The notes below the pieces were generated by a model. The model ran no database searches and was not told the origin of the DNA. It saw nothing but the letters and a program-made list of their open reading frames with translations. Positions 42,792 through 51,017 of a stretch of DNA of 64,000 bases are shown here, piece by piece. This DNA is from Terriglobia bacterium (GTDB lineage: Bacteria; Acidobacteriota; UBA6911): assembly GCA_020072565.1 (NCBI GenBank), contig JAIQGI010000002.1:163430-227429 (forward strand), given 5' to 3'. The position numbers were made by a program, and so were the translations under genes. Every line of letters starts with the position of its first letter. Within the stretch, counting starts at the first letter, position 1.

Positions 42792-43808
42792 ATGAGTGCT
42801 TCGATCGAAGAACTACGCGAACAGTTCGAAGAGGATCTGTCCCGAGCGGCGAGTCTCGATCGGGTGAAGAGCGTGCGCGACAAATGGCTGTCGCGGGAGA
42901 GTGGCATCATCACCGGCGAGATGAAGCGGCTTAGGGATCTTCCCAGGGAGGAACGCCCTGCTTTCGGTCAGGCGATGAACCAATTGCGCGAATTCGTCGA
43001 GCACCGACTCGCGGAGGTGCGCACCGCAGTCGAAGAAGCCGAGGTGCTGAAGAGCCGCAAACCCATCGACGTCACGCGGCCTGGCTTCCCTTATGCGTTG
43101 GGCGCACAGCATCCGATTAAGCGCCTGCAGGAAGAAATCGAGCAGGTCTTTCTCAGCCTGGGCTTCAAGGTTTTCGATCTTCCCGAGGTCGAGACCGACT
43201 ACTACAACTTCGAAGCCTTGAATATGCCGCGCAATCACCCGGCGCGGGATGCGCAGGATACCTTCTATTTCGATGACAACCTGCTCTTGCGCACCCACTG
43301 CTCCACCGTGCAGGTGCACTCGATGGAAACGATGAAGCCCCCGATTCGGGCGGTTTGCACCGGGAGGGTTTATCGCAGGGATCCCTTTGATGCCACCCAT
43401 TCGCCCATGTTCAACCAGGTCGATGTTCTCGTGGTGGACGAGGGCATTACCATGGGCGACCTGAAAGGAACGCTGGAGATCTTTCTTAAGCGCGTCTTCC
43501 ATCCGGATATCCGCATGCGCCTGCGCCCGGGTTTTTTCCCCTTTGTGGAGCCCGGCGCTGAAGTCGATATCAGCTGCATCTTCTGCCTTGGAATCGGATG
43601 CCGCATCTGCAAGCAGAGCGGCTGGATTGAAATCCTGGGTGCAGGAATGGTACATCCCAAAGTGTTGCGCATGTCCGGCGTTGACGACTCGCGATTTTCC
43701 GGATTTGCCTGGGGCATGGGCATTGACCGGGTGGCTATTCTCAAGTACGGCGTCGATGATATCCGCCTCTTTTTTGAGAACGACCTCCGGTTTTTGAACC
43801 AGTTCTAA
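42792..43808 (+). CDS. pheS: Phenylalanyl-tRNA synthetase alpha subunit
   Basis: A 338-residue catalytic subunit of the class II PheRS tetramer. An N-terminal coiled coil (about 1-85) is followed by the catalytic core with PRNHPARDAQDTFYF, motif 2 around THCSTVQVHSMETM and GRVYRRDPFDATHSPMF, the phenylalanine pocket and the C-terminal motif 3 GFAWGMGIDRVAILKYG. The ATG at 42792 has GGAGG before it; an upstream in-frame ATG at 42753 lies in the intergenic repeat. pheT follows after 161 bp, a larger gap than usual, containing another inverted repeat. Confidence 0.96.
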   Translation: MSASIEELREQFEEDLSRAASLDRVKSVRDKWLSRESGIITGEMKRLRDLPREERPAFGQAMNQLREFVEHRLAEVRTAVEEAEVLKSRKPIDVTRPGFPYALGAQHPIKRLQEEIEQVFLSLGFKVFDLPEVETDYYNFEALNMPRNHPARDAQDTFYFDDNLLLRTHCSTVQVHSMETMKPPIRAVCTGRVYRRDPFDATHSPMFNQVDVLVVDEGITMGDLKGTLEIFLKRVFHPDIRMRLRPGFFPFVEPGAEVDISCIFCLGIGCRICKQSGWIEILGAGMVHPKVLRMSGVDDSRFSGFAWGMGIDRVAILKYGVDDIRLFFENDLRFLNQF

Positions 43809-43882
43809 ACGTTCAAGATTGAAGGCTCAGCCACGGATTGCGTGGAGCGGCATTGCCGCAGATAATAATGGGCAGGATCATG

Positions 43883-43946
43883 ACCGCCAGGACGCCAGGA
43901 CACCAAGAAGACCCGGTCCCCTCGCGGCCCGGCGTCCCGGCGGCTT
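43883..43946. repeat. CCGCC-GGACGCC inverted repeat between pheS and pheT
   Basis: The left arm ACCGCCAGGACGCCAGGAC and right arm GGCCCGGCGTCCCGGCGGCTT are inverted copies around a roughly 17-bp loop. Related in wording to the intergenic sequences at 12426-12480 and 29242-29280. Confidence 0.5.
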
Positions 43947-43969
43947 GACGGTCTCCCTGGTGCGACATT

Positions 43970-46018
43970 ATGAAGATCAGTATCGAGTGGTTACAGGAGT
44001 TTCTCGATTTGCCGGAGAACCTTACCGCGCTGCGCGAAGACCTGACCATGGCGGGCCTTGTGGTCGAATCGGCCTCCGAGGTCGGTGGCTCTCCGGTACT
44101 CGAAGTCGAGGTTACATCGAACCGCCCCGACTGCCTTTGCTACCTTGGAATTGCGCGGGAAATCGCCGCGCGTTACGGGAAGCGGCTCAAGCCTCTTCCC
44201 ACAGCCAAAGTGCTGCGCGTCTCGGAGGAGAGGATACCGTACTCGATCGAGATCCGGGATCCGGACCTTTGTCCACGTTACGCAGGGCTGGTTCTCGACG
44301 GCATCCGCGTGGCACCGTCTCCTGCCTGGATGCAGCGCCGCCTGGAAGCCTCCGGCATGCGGCCGGTGAACAACATCGTGGACATCACCAACTATGTCCT
44401 GCTTGAACGCGGCCACCCGTTGCACGCTTTCGATTTCGACCGTTTGCATGAAGGGAGAATTGTCGTAGCGCGCGCCCGCCTGGGACAAAAAATGGCGACC
44501 CTGGATGGGGTAGAGCGTGAACTGGATGAACAGATGCTGCTCATCCATGATGGTGCCGGGCCGGTCGCCATTGCCGGCGTGATGGGCGGCCGTGATTCGG
44601 AGATCGGCGACACGACGCAAAGGGTTCTGCTCGAGTGCGCCTATTTCCAACCTGCATCGATTCGACGCACCTCGAGGAAACTCGGGCTCTCGACGGAGGC
44701 GAGCTACCGCTTTGAGCGCGGAGCCGACTGGAACGGGCCGCTCGCCTCCATCGCACGCACCTGCTACCTGATGCGGCGGCTTGCCGGCGGGCACATCGCC
44801 GGGAGCGTGCAGGATATTTATCCCGCACCGATCGCGCCCGTCCAGATCGAACTCGCCCGCGTGCATGCCGAGTCATTACTCGGAGTCAGCCTGACGCCGG
44901 CATTTGTGGAATCCACTCTCAAGCGCCTGAATTTCAAACCTGCGCGCAGGGGTAAAGGAAGGTGGCTGGTTCAGTGTCCCTCCTACCGGGCAGACATGGA
45001 ACTGGAGGCCGATCTCATTGAAGAGGTTGCCCGCTTTTATGGATACCAGAACATACCCACCACCGTCCCGGCGAGCAAGCGTGCCGGCGAGCCATCACCC
45101 ATTCATCCCTGCGAGCGGGCTGCCAGGCGCATTCTCCTTGGCTTGGGCTACAGTGAAACCATGAACCTCAGCTTTGCCGGCGAGCAGGAAAACCGCCGTT
45201 TCCCGCCGACCCAGGGACAGCCACTCGAAATCCGGAATCCGCTGACGGAGGAAACACAATTCCTGCGGGGATATCTGGCTCCGGGATTGATCAGGACCGC
45301 AAGGCACAACTTCAACCACAATCAGCGCGTGGTGCGCGTCTTCGAGATCGGAAAGGTGTTCCACCGAAAAGAGGACGGCACCGTTGTCGAGCGCAACACC
45401 CTGGGGATTCTCGGGACTGGCGCTGCGGCCGGACGGAACTGGCATAACAATGCCGCCAACTATGATTTCCATCACCTCAAAGGCGCGATCAGCGGACTGC
45501 TGGCAGGATTGCGCTGTGCGCCGGCCGACATAGTTCCCACTTCGCAATTAGTCTGGCTCGCGGATGCCGGCGCCGCTGCACTCATGGTGGACGGCCGGCG
45601 CTTCGGAGTGATGGGGGCTCTACATCCCGATCTCGAAGAGGAATTCAAACTGAAACAGCCCGTGTTCCTTGCCGAGATCGACTTTCAGGGACTCTACCCA
45701 TATCTGTTTTCGCCAGTCCGCTTCGAGCCTCTGCCCCGATTTCCGGCGGTGGAGCGTGATATTTCAATTGTGGTTCCCCAGGACACAAGCTATGGCGAGT
45801 TGCGGCATGGGATCCTCGGTTTGGGGATCCCTGAATTGGCCACTCTGGATCTAGTGGACGTTTACGAAGGGGGCCAGATTCCTTCGGGCAGGGTGAGCAT
45901 GACCCTTCGGTTTACCTTCCTCGATCGCGAAGCGACCCTCACAATTGACCGGGTGCAGGGCTTTAGCGATAATATCCGGTCCTTTCTGCGTGACCACTTC
46001 GGCGCCGAAAACAGATAA
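43970..46018 (+). CDS. pheT: Phenylalanyl-tRNA synthetase beta subunit, short form
   Basis: A 682-residue beta subunit. The N terminus MKISIEWLQEFLDLP is normal, but after LTMAGLVVESASEVGG the sequence passes directly to LEVEVTSNRPDCLCYLGIARE, the B1/B3 region. The EMAP-type tRNA-binding OB domain of about 110 residues is therefore missing. The B3/B4 editing domain (NNIVDITNYVLLERGHPLHAFD) and the B5 domain, catalytic-like domain and C-terminal anticodon-binding FDX domain (FPAVERDISIVV, LRFTFLDREATLT) are present. No clear ribosome binding site precedes the ATG. zapB follows after seven bases. Confidence 0.94.
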   Translation: MKISIEWLQEFLDLPENLTALREDLTMAGLVVESASEVGGSPVLEVEVTSNRPDCLCYLGIAREIAARYGKRLKPLPTAKVLRVSEERIPYSIEIRDPDLCPRYAGLVLDGIRVAPSPAWMQRRLEASGMRPVNNIVDITNYVLLERGHPLHAFDFDRLHEGRIVVARARLGQKMATLDGVERELDEQMLLIHDGAGPVAIAGVMGGRDSEIGDTTQRVLLECAYFQPASIRRTSRKLGLSTEASYRFERGADWNGPLASIARTCYLMRRLAGGHIAGSVQDIYPAPIAPVQIELARVHAESLLGVSLTPAFVESTLKRLNFKPARRGKGRWLVQCPSYRADMELEADLIEEVARFYGYQNIPTTVPASKRAGEPSPIHPCERAARRILLGLGYSETMNLSFAGEQENRRFPPTQGQPLEIRNPLTEETQFLRGYLAPGLIRTARHNFNHNQRVVRVFEIGKVFHRKEDGTVVERNTLGILGTGAAAGRNWHNNAANYDFHHLKGAISGLLAGLRCAPADIVPTSQLVWLADAGAAALMVDGRRFGVMGALHPDLEEEFKLKQPVFLAEIDFQGLYPYLFSPVRFEPLPRFPAVERDISIVVPQDTSYGELRHGILGLGIPELATLDLVDVYEGGQIPSGRVSMTLRFTFLDREATLTIDRVQGFSDNIRSFLRDHFGAENR

Positions 46019-46025
46019 GGTGAAC

Positions 46026-46304
46026 ATGACCGAGAAAAACAGTCAGTTGGAGCTCACCGGTCTGGAGCGCTTCGGCCATCTTGAAGACAAGATCTTTCGG
46101 GTGGTGGAAGCTTTCAAGGCCATCCGACAAGAGAATGAAACCCTGCAGGCCGAGAATCAGAAACTGAAGAATGAGATGGAGGCCTTGCGCCAGAACGAGG
46201 CCGGGTACAGCCAGAATCTGGCTCAGCTCCAGAAAGAGCGGGAAGCGTTGCGCGAACGGGTGGAAAAAGCCCTGAGCCTTCTGGCGACGTTAGAGGTAAG
46301 ATAA
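46026..46304 (+). CDS. zapB: ZapB-like cell-division coiled-coil protein
   Basis: A 92-residue, almost entirely coiled-coil protein: LEDKIFRVVEAFKAIRQENE leads into repeated heptads (LQAENQKLKNEMEALRQNEA). Size and pattern match ZapB-type proteins, which bundle with ZapA at the FtsZ ring. Coiled coils are weakly diagnostic, but the position directly before a zapA gene and just after pheT is the common arrangement. The ATG at 46026 follows AAGGTGA. The longer upstream frame belongs to pheT. Confidence 0.8.
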   Translation: MTEKNSQLELTGLERFGHLEDKIFRVVEAFKAIRQENETLQAENQKLKNEMEALRQNEAGYSQNLAQLQKEREALRERVEKALSLLATLEVR

Positions 46305-46343
46305 TCCCGCGGTGCAGATATGCTGCCAGCAGCGGGGTGTGCC

Positions 46344-46637
46344 ATGACTGATCCGCAATCCGGCGTCGTCAACGTCAAGATTTACGATCGTGAGTATGCT
46401 CTGCGCACCAGCGGCGATACGGAGCGACTGCGCTCTCTATGCTCCTGCCTCGATACGCGGATGCGCGAACTGGCTGCCTCGTCGGGCTCGGTCGACACCT
46501 TGAAGGTGGCGGTGCTGGCCGCCTTGAGCCTCGCCGACGAACTCTACCGCTCCCGAGAGGCGCTCCAGAACATGGATGACGCCGTGAGCCGCCGTTCTCT
46601 CGCCTGTGTGTCGATACTTGACCGCTTCCTCTGTTGA
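46344..46637 (+). CDS. zapA: Cell division protein ZapA
   Basis: A 97-residue ZapA that stabilises FtsZ filaments at the division site. The N-terminal domain VVNVKIYDREYALRTSGDTE and the helix LDTRMRELAASSGSVDTLKV followed by AVLAALSLADELYR are characteristic. The C-terminal coiled coil is short and ends with an unusual SRRSLACVSILDRFLC. The ATG at 46344 is preferred over an in-frame ATG at 46320. The 66-bp gap to the convergent ymdB-like gene has nothing I can identify. Confidence 0.9.
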   Translation: MTDPQSGVVNVKIYDREYALRTSGDTERLRSLCSCLDTRMRELAASSGSVDTLKVAVLAALSLADELYRSREALQNMDDAVSRRSLACVSILDRFLC

Positions 46638-46703
46638 TCCGACCTCCGACTTCAGTAGTTGTTCAGGGCGTTCCTCAAGCGAAGGGGAATCAGAAGTCTG
46701 GAA

Positions 46704-47483
46704 TCATGCTGGGATATTGATGCGAGTAATGGAGATAGCTAGTCCGCTGGACTCTTCGATTTCGACGACGGCTCCGCAAAAACGGAGATTGCCCGACGCC
46801 GGCTCCAGGCGAGCAGGGATTTGTTTGAGGAATCGTTCCAGTGCGAGGTCGGGTATTGATCCGATGACGGAATCGTAGGGGCCAGTCATGCCGAGGTCCG
46901 TGATGAAGGCGGTGCCCCGGGGAAGGATCCGTTCGTCGGCGGTCTGCACATGAGTGTGGGTTCCGACCACCGCGCTGACGCGGCCGTCCACATACCATGC
47001 AAACGCCTGCTTTTCGGAAGTCGCTTCGGCGTGAAAGTCTACGAGCACCACCTTGGTCTGCCTCCGCACCTCTTCTACCGCAGCCTCTCCCACGGCAAAG
47101 GGACAATCGATGGAAGGCATGTAGACGCGCCCCTGAAGGCTGATCACTGCAACGCGCACGCCGCAACGGCTGTCGCCGATGAAAAGTCCCGTTCCAGGCG
47201 CAGCCGGTGGGTAATTGTGCGGGCGCAACAGCCTCGGCTGCTGCGTGAGGTAGGGAAGGATGGCGTGCTTGTCCCAGATGTGGTTGCCGGTAGTGAGTAC
47301 ATCGATCTCGGCCCGGAGGAACTCCTCGGCAATCTGGGGCGTGAGGCCGAAGCCGCCCGCGGCATTTTCCACGTTGGCGATGCAGAAATCGACCTGGTGT
47401 GTCTGGACCAGCCCCTGCAGCTTCTCAAAGAGGGCTTTTCTGCCAGGCTTGCCGAAGATGTCCCCGATAAACAAGACGCGCAT
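46704..47483 (-). CDS. ymdB: YmdB-family metallophosphoesterase (2-prime,3-prime-cyclic nucleotide phosphodiesterase type)
   Basis: A 259-residue calcineurin-like phosphoesterase. Metal ligands are visible in MRVLFIGDIFGKPGR, NVENAAGGFG, TGNHIWDK, VDFHAEATSEKQA and GTHTHVQTADERILP, and GTAFITDLGMTGPYDSVIG is a family signature, so it should be active. In Bacillus this enzyme hydrolyses cAMP-type nucleotides and affects biofilm genes. The ATG at 47483 is the family start. In many bacteria zapA, a 6S RNA, rny and ymdB are neighbours; here the order is kept without rny, and ymdB and the 6S RNA are on the minus strand. Confidence 0.93.
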   Translation of the reverse strand: MRVLFIGDIFGKPGRKALFEKLQGLVQTHQVDFCIANVENAAGGFGLTPQIAEEFLRAEIDVLTTGNHIWDKHAILPYLTQQPRLLRPHNYPPAAPGTGLFIGDSRCGVRVAVISLQGRVYMPSIDCPFAVGEAAVEEVRRQTKVVLVDFHAEATSEKQAFAWYVDGRVSAVVGTHTHVQTADERILPRGTAFITDLGMTGPYDSVIGSIPDLALERFLKQIPARLEPASGNLRFCGAVVEIEESSGLAISITRINIPA

Positions 47484-47535
47484 GTGAGATTTCGTCCGTG
47501 CTCTCAGGCCCAAGGAGAGTGCTCGTCTCGGGCAA

Positions 47536-47721
47536 AAAAAAGCCCCCGCGCTGCCGTGTGGCATCATCTATTTGAACCTTGTTGCCAAGGGGGTATCCTG
47601 CGCTCCGCATCAGGCAATCAAGTTCCCGCAGGAAAAGTTTGCTCACCGCGGAACGACTCAGACTCCCATCAAATAGAATGTTGGCTCAAACAAAGTTTGC
47701 CATCACCAACATTGCAGGAGC
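47536..47721 (-). ncRNA. ssrS: 6S RNA
   Basis: On the minus strand a 186-nt RNA folds into the rod-like 6S shape. Closing stem GCTCCTGC with GCAG..GGGGGC; inner stem CTATTTGA (47676-47669) / TCAAATAG (47575-47568); a central bubble whose 3-prime side forms the hairpin CCTTGGCAACAAGG (47590-47577); apical stems GGG/CCC, CTG/CAG, CGTTCCGC (47655-47648) / GCGGAGCG (47608-47601), GCAA/TTGC and TTCC/GGAA. Eight T follow at 47541-47534. A strong promoter lies upstream. Neighbourhood with zapA and ymdB is the classic 6S locus. 6S RNA binds RNA polymerase holoenzyme by mimicking an open promoter. Confidence 0.8.
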
Positions 47722-47727
47722 ACCTCC

Positions 47728-47756
47728 ATCATACCGAATGCTCCTGGCAGATTCAA
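47728..47756 (-). promoter_or_regulatory. Predicted sigma70-type promoter of the 6S RNA
   Basis: On the minus strand TTGAAT (47756-47751), 17-nt spacer, TATGAT (47733-47728). Transcription would start at about 47721, exactly where the closing stem of the RNA begins. Confidence 0.75.
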
Positions 47757-47847
47757 GAAACTCAAAATCTCAACGCGGGGGGTGCTGTGGGCGCATAGAC
47801 AGGACATCGTTTTTTTTCCGGATCCTCTGGTCCCCGACGTTGCGGTT

Positions 47848-50796
47848 TCAGGTACGGATATAGCTCCTGAGGAAGCGGCCGGTGTAGGAGCGGCGGTTTG
47901 CAATCAAGTCGTCGGGAGAGCCTTCAAACACGATTCGGCCTCCACCCGATCCACCCTCCGGCCCCAGGTCGATGACCCAGTCCGCACTCTTGATGACATC
48001 GAGATTGTGCTCGATGACCACCACGGAATTCCCGGCATGGATCAGCTTGTCGAAGGCGGCCAGCAGCTTGCGAATATCGTCAAAGTGGAGACCAGTGGTC
48101 GGTTCATCAAAAATGTAAAGGGTGTTTTTGGCGCTCTGGCCGGATATGAAAGCTGCAAGCTTGATTCTCTGGGCCTCTCCCCCGGACAGAGAACCTGCAG
48201 ACTGGCCCAGGCGCAAATATCCCAGGCCGATATCTTCCAGCACCCTCAGCTTCCGGACCAACTTGGCGTGTCCGGCAAAAAACTCGATGGCCTGATGGAC
48301 GGTGAGGTCAAGCACCTCGGCGATGTTCTTCCCTTTGTACAGCACCTCGAGGACCGCGCTCTTGTAGCGCTTCCCCTTGCAGTCCTCGCAGGTCAGCTCT
48401 ACATCGGCCAGAAACTGCATCTCGACGGTGATGGTCCCGCTTCCCTGGCAGGTTTCGCACCGGCCCCCGGCCAGGTTGAAGGAGAAGTGGCCCGGCTGCA
48501 GGTTGCGCGCGTAAGCGTCGCGGGTTCCCGCAAAGATCTGGCGGATGGCGTCGAAGGCCTTGATGTAGGTCACGGGATTCGAGCGCGGAGTTTTCCCGAT
48601 GGGTGATTGATCCACGAGCACGGCCTCGATAATCAGATCGGCGCCGCGCAGGCCATCACATCCGTCATGTGTTTCAGCCGCCTGCCCCTTGGCTTTTCTG
48701 ATTGCGGGGTAGAGCACGTCGCGAACCAGGGTGGATTTGCCGCTGCCGCTGACGCCGGCGATACAGACAAAGACTCCCAACGGAATGCGCACGTTCAGGT
48801 TTTGGAGGTTATGCTTGCGGGCATTGATGATCTCGAGATAACGACCATTGCTCCGTCGGCGGAAGATGGGCGTGGGAATCTTCAACTCACCCTTTAAATA
48901 GCGCCCCGTGAGGGATTCCCCCGCTTTGCACAGGCCGGCGAAATTCCCCTGGTAGACAACCTGCCCGCCGTTTTCTCCGGCTCGGGGACCCAGATCGATG
49001 ACGTGGTCGGCAGCGCTCATGATCTCGCGGTCGTGTTCGACCACGACCACAGTATTGCCCATGGATTTCAGGCTCTCCAGAATCTCGATGAGACGCCGGC
49101 TGTCGCGCGGGTGCAGTCCAATACTCGGTTCGTCGAGAACGTAGAGCGCCCCCACAAGTGTCGAACCCAGCGATGTGGCCAGCTGGATGCGCTGCGATTC
49201 GCCGCCAGAAAGGGAAGAGGATAGTCGATCGAGCGAAAGATAGTCGAGCCCTACGCGGAGCAGCAGATCCAAACGGTGGCTGATCTCCTCCAGGATTTTC
49301 CGCGAGATCGCCTGCTGCTCGGAGGTGAGCTGCAGGGATTGGATGAAACCGGCGCTCTCGCGGATCGTCATGCGGGCGACCTCCGAGATGCGCCTGCCCC
49401 CGACAAGCACATCCCGCGCTTCCTGACGCAGTCTCTCCCCGTTGCAGCCGGGACAGACCGCGTAGCCGCGATAGCGGCTTATAAAGATGCGCACGTGCAT
49501 CTTGTATTTTTTCTGCTCCAGCAGGTCGAAGAATCCCCGGATGCCGGGAAAGCCGCTCTTGCCGTTGAGGATGCGATCACGGTGCTCCTGAGGCAGCTCC
49601 CGCCATGGGAGGTCGATGTCGATCCCTTCTTTCTGCGCAAACTTGAGCAGTCTGTTCTGGAAGCCGCGGTAGCGCGGCTTGGTCCACGGGCTGACGGTGC
49701 CCCCGGCCAGGCTCTTCGATTGGTCCGGGATTACCAGATCGAGGTCGAGGGTGACGGTGTTGCCGAATCCCTGGCACTCGGGGCAGGCTCCAAATGGATT
49801 GTTAAAGGAGAATAAACGGGGTTCAGGCTCCTCACAGGCGACGCCGCACAGCTGGCATTCAAATCGTTCACTGAACTTCAAGAGCGTTCCGGCCGGATGC
49901 CGGACCCAGCGGATTTGCGGAAAGGTCGACGAAAGAAGACGCTCGTTCTCTCCGGGCGTATTGGAAGGCAGCATCAGCTCGATCCGTCCTTCCGACTCGC
50001 GTCCGCAGGCTTCGAGGGAGTCTACGAGGCGTTCCCGGACATCGTCCTGGACGGACAGACGGTCTACAACCACGAGAACCTCTTCACCGGGGCTCCTGCG
50101 CAGGGTCTCGACGGCATCCGCCAACTCGACTAACCGGTCACCGATAAGAAGCCGTACGAACCCCTGCTGCTGCAGCCCGGGGAGAATCATGGCCAGCCTA
50201 GCCTCCGGCGTGCGGGCCTGATCCTGTAACTGGGAGGCAGTAGGACGCCTCGGCGGCTTTGTCTGTGGCGGTCCGGGGGAAGTGCCGTCGAGCGCCAGCG
50301 GCATGCAGATGTAAAAGCGGAGCCCGCGGGGGAGGCACATTACAAAATCGGCGATTTTTTCCGGAGTATCCTTTTCAATCGTGCGGCCGCAGATATGGCA
50401 ACGGGTAATGCCGATCCTTGCATAGAGCAGTCGCAGATAGTCGTTGATCTCGGTGACCGTTCCGACCGTCGACCTTGGATTCCGGGTGTAGCTCTTCTGG
50501 CGAATGGCAAGCGCCGGGCAGATCCCGCTGACTTCGTCGACATCGGGGCGGTCGACCCGCTCCAGGAATTGCCGGGCGTAGGCGGAAAGGGAAGCGACAT
50601 ACCTGCGCTGTCCCTCAGCGTATAGGGTATCGAACGCGAGGCTGCTCTTGCCGCTGCCGGAGACTCCGGTGACAACGGTGAGAGCATCCAGCGGAAGTTC
50701 GACCGTGATGTTTTTCAGGTTGTGAACTCTGGCGCCCACAACAGTGATGGCGCCGTCATGTTCTGCAGGCAATCGGGAATCTCCCGGCGACAGCAT
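47848..50796 (-). CDS. uvrA: Excinuclease ABC subunit A
   Basis: A 982-residue damage-recognition ATPase of nucleotide excision repair. Two ABC-type ATPase halves: Walker A motifs GVSGSGKSSLAFDTLYAEG and GVSGSGKSTLVRDVLYPA, signatures LSSSLSGGESQRIQLA and LSGGEAQRIKLA, and Walker B regions YVLDEPSIGLHPRD and YIFDEPTTGLHFDD. Zinc modules are at CHICG, CQLCG with CPECQGFG, CPGC, and the C-terminal CETCQGSG / CEDCKGKR, all complete. I take the ATG at 50796, with TTG at 50805 as alternative. It stands alone; the 211-bp gap upstream has no clear LexA-type operator. Confidence 0.96.
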   Translation of the reverse strand: MLSPGDSRLPAEHDGAITVVGARVHNLKNITVELPLDALTVVTGVSGSGKSSLAFDTLYAEGQRRYVASLSAYARQFLERVDRPDVDEVSGICPALAIRQKSYTRNPRSTVGTVTEINDYLRLLYARIGITRCHICGRTIEKDTPEKIADFVMCLPRGLRFYICMPLALDGTSPGPPQTKPPRRPTASQLQDQARTPEARLAMILPGLQQQGFVRLLIGDRLVELADAVETLRRSPGEEVLVVVDRLSVQDDVRERLVDSLEACGRESEGRIELMLPSNTPGENERLLSSTFPQIRWVRHPAGTLLKFSERFECQLCGVACEEPEPRLFSFNNPFGACPECQGFGNTVTLDLDLVIPDQSKSLAGGTVSPWTKPRYRGFQNRLLKFAQKEGIDIDLPWRELPQEHRDRILNGKSGFPGIRGFFDLLEQKKYKMHVRIFISRYRGYAVCPGCNGERLRQEARDVLVGGRRISEVARMTIRESAGFIQSLQLTSEQQAISRKILEEISHRLDLLLRVGLDYLSLDRLSSSLSGGESQRIQLATSLGSTLVGALYVLDEPSIGLHPRDSRRLIEILESLKSMGNTVVVVEHDREIMSAADHVIDLGPRAGENGGQVVYQGNFAGLCKAGESLTGRYLKGELKIPTPIFRRRSNGRYLEIINARKHNLQNLNVRIPLGVFVCIAGVSGSGKSTLVRDVLYPAIRKAKGQAAETHDGCDGLRGADLIIEAVLVDQSPIGKTPRSNPVTYIKAFDAIRQIFAGTRDAYARNLQPGHFSFNLAGGRCETCQGSGTITVEMQFLADVELTCEDCKGKRYKSAVLEVLYKGKNIAEVLDLTVHQAIEFFAGHAKLVRKLRVLEDIGLGYLRLGQSAGSLSGGEAQRIKLAAFISGQSAKNTLYIFDEPTTGLHFDDIRKLLAAFDKLIHAGNSVVVIEHNLDVIKSADWVIDLGPEGGSGGGRIVFEGSPDDLIANRRSYTGRFLRSYIRT

Positions 50797-51017
50797 CCGC
50801 CTCAAGCCAAACTCTTAATGATATCAAAAAATAACAGTCGCGGATTCCACTGATTTCAGGAGACTGCGATTTATAGACCGTCGGGAAAAAGCAGGCGCGA
50901 ATCGCATGCCATGGCGGCACTCATAAATCTCAACCCGGGCGCGCTGAGGTCGCGGGTGCCGAACTGTCCTCGGCTTCGGCTTGATCTTGAGTTGCGAAGT
51001 GACGTAAGTTTTCCTTC

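Noticed and set aside
46638..46703. 6S RNA directly downstream of zapA on the plus strand
   Set aside because: The 66-bp gap is too short and has no matching stems; the real candidate is at 47536-47721 on the minus strand.
50797..51017. LexA operator upstream of uvrA
   Set aside because: CTG and CAG triplets occur, but not with the spacing of a known SOS box; the phylum's LexA motif is not certain to me.
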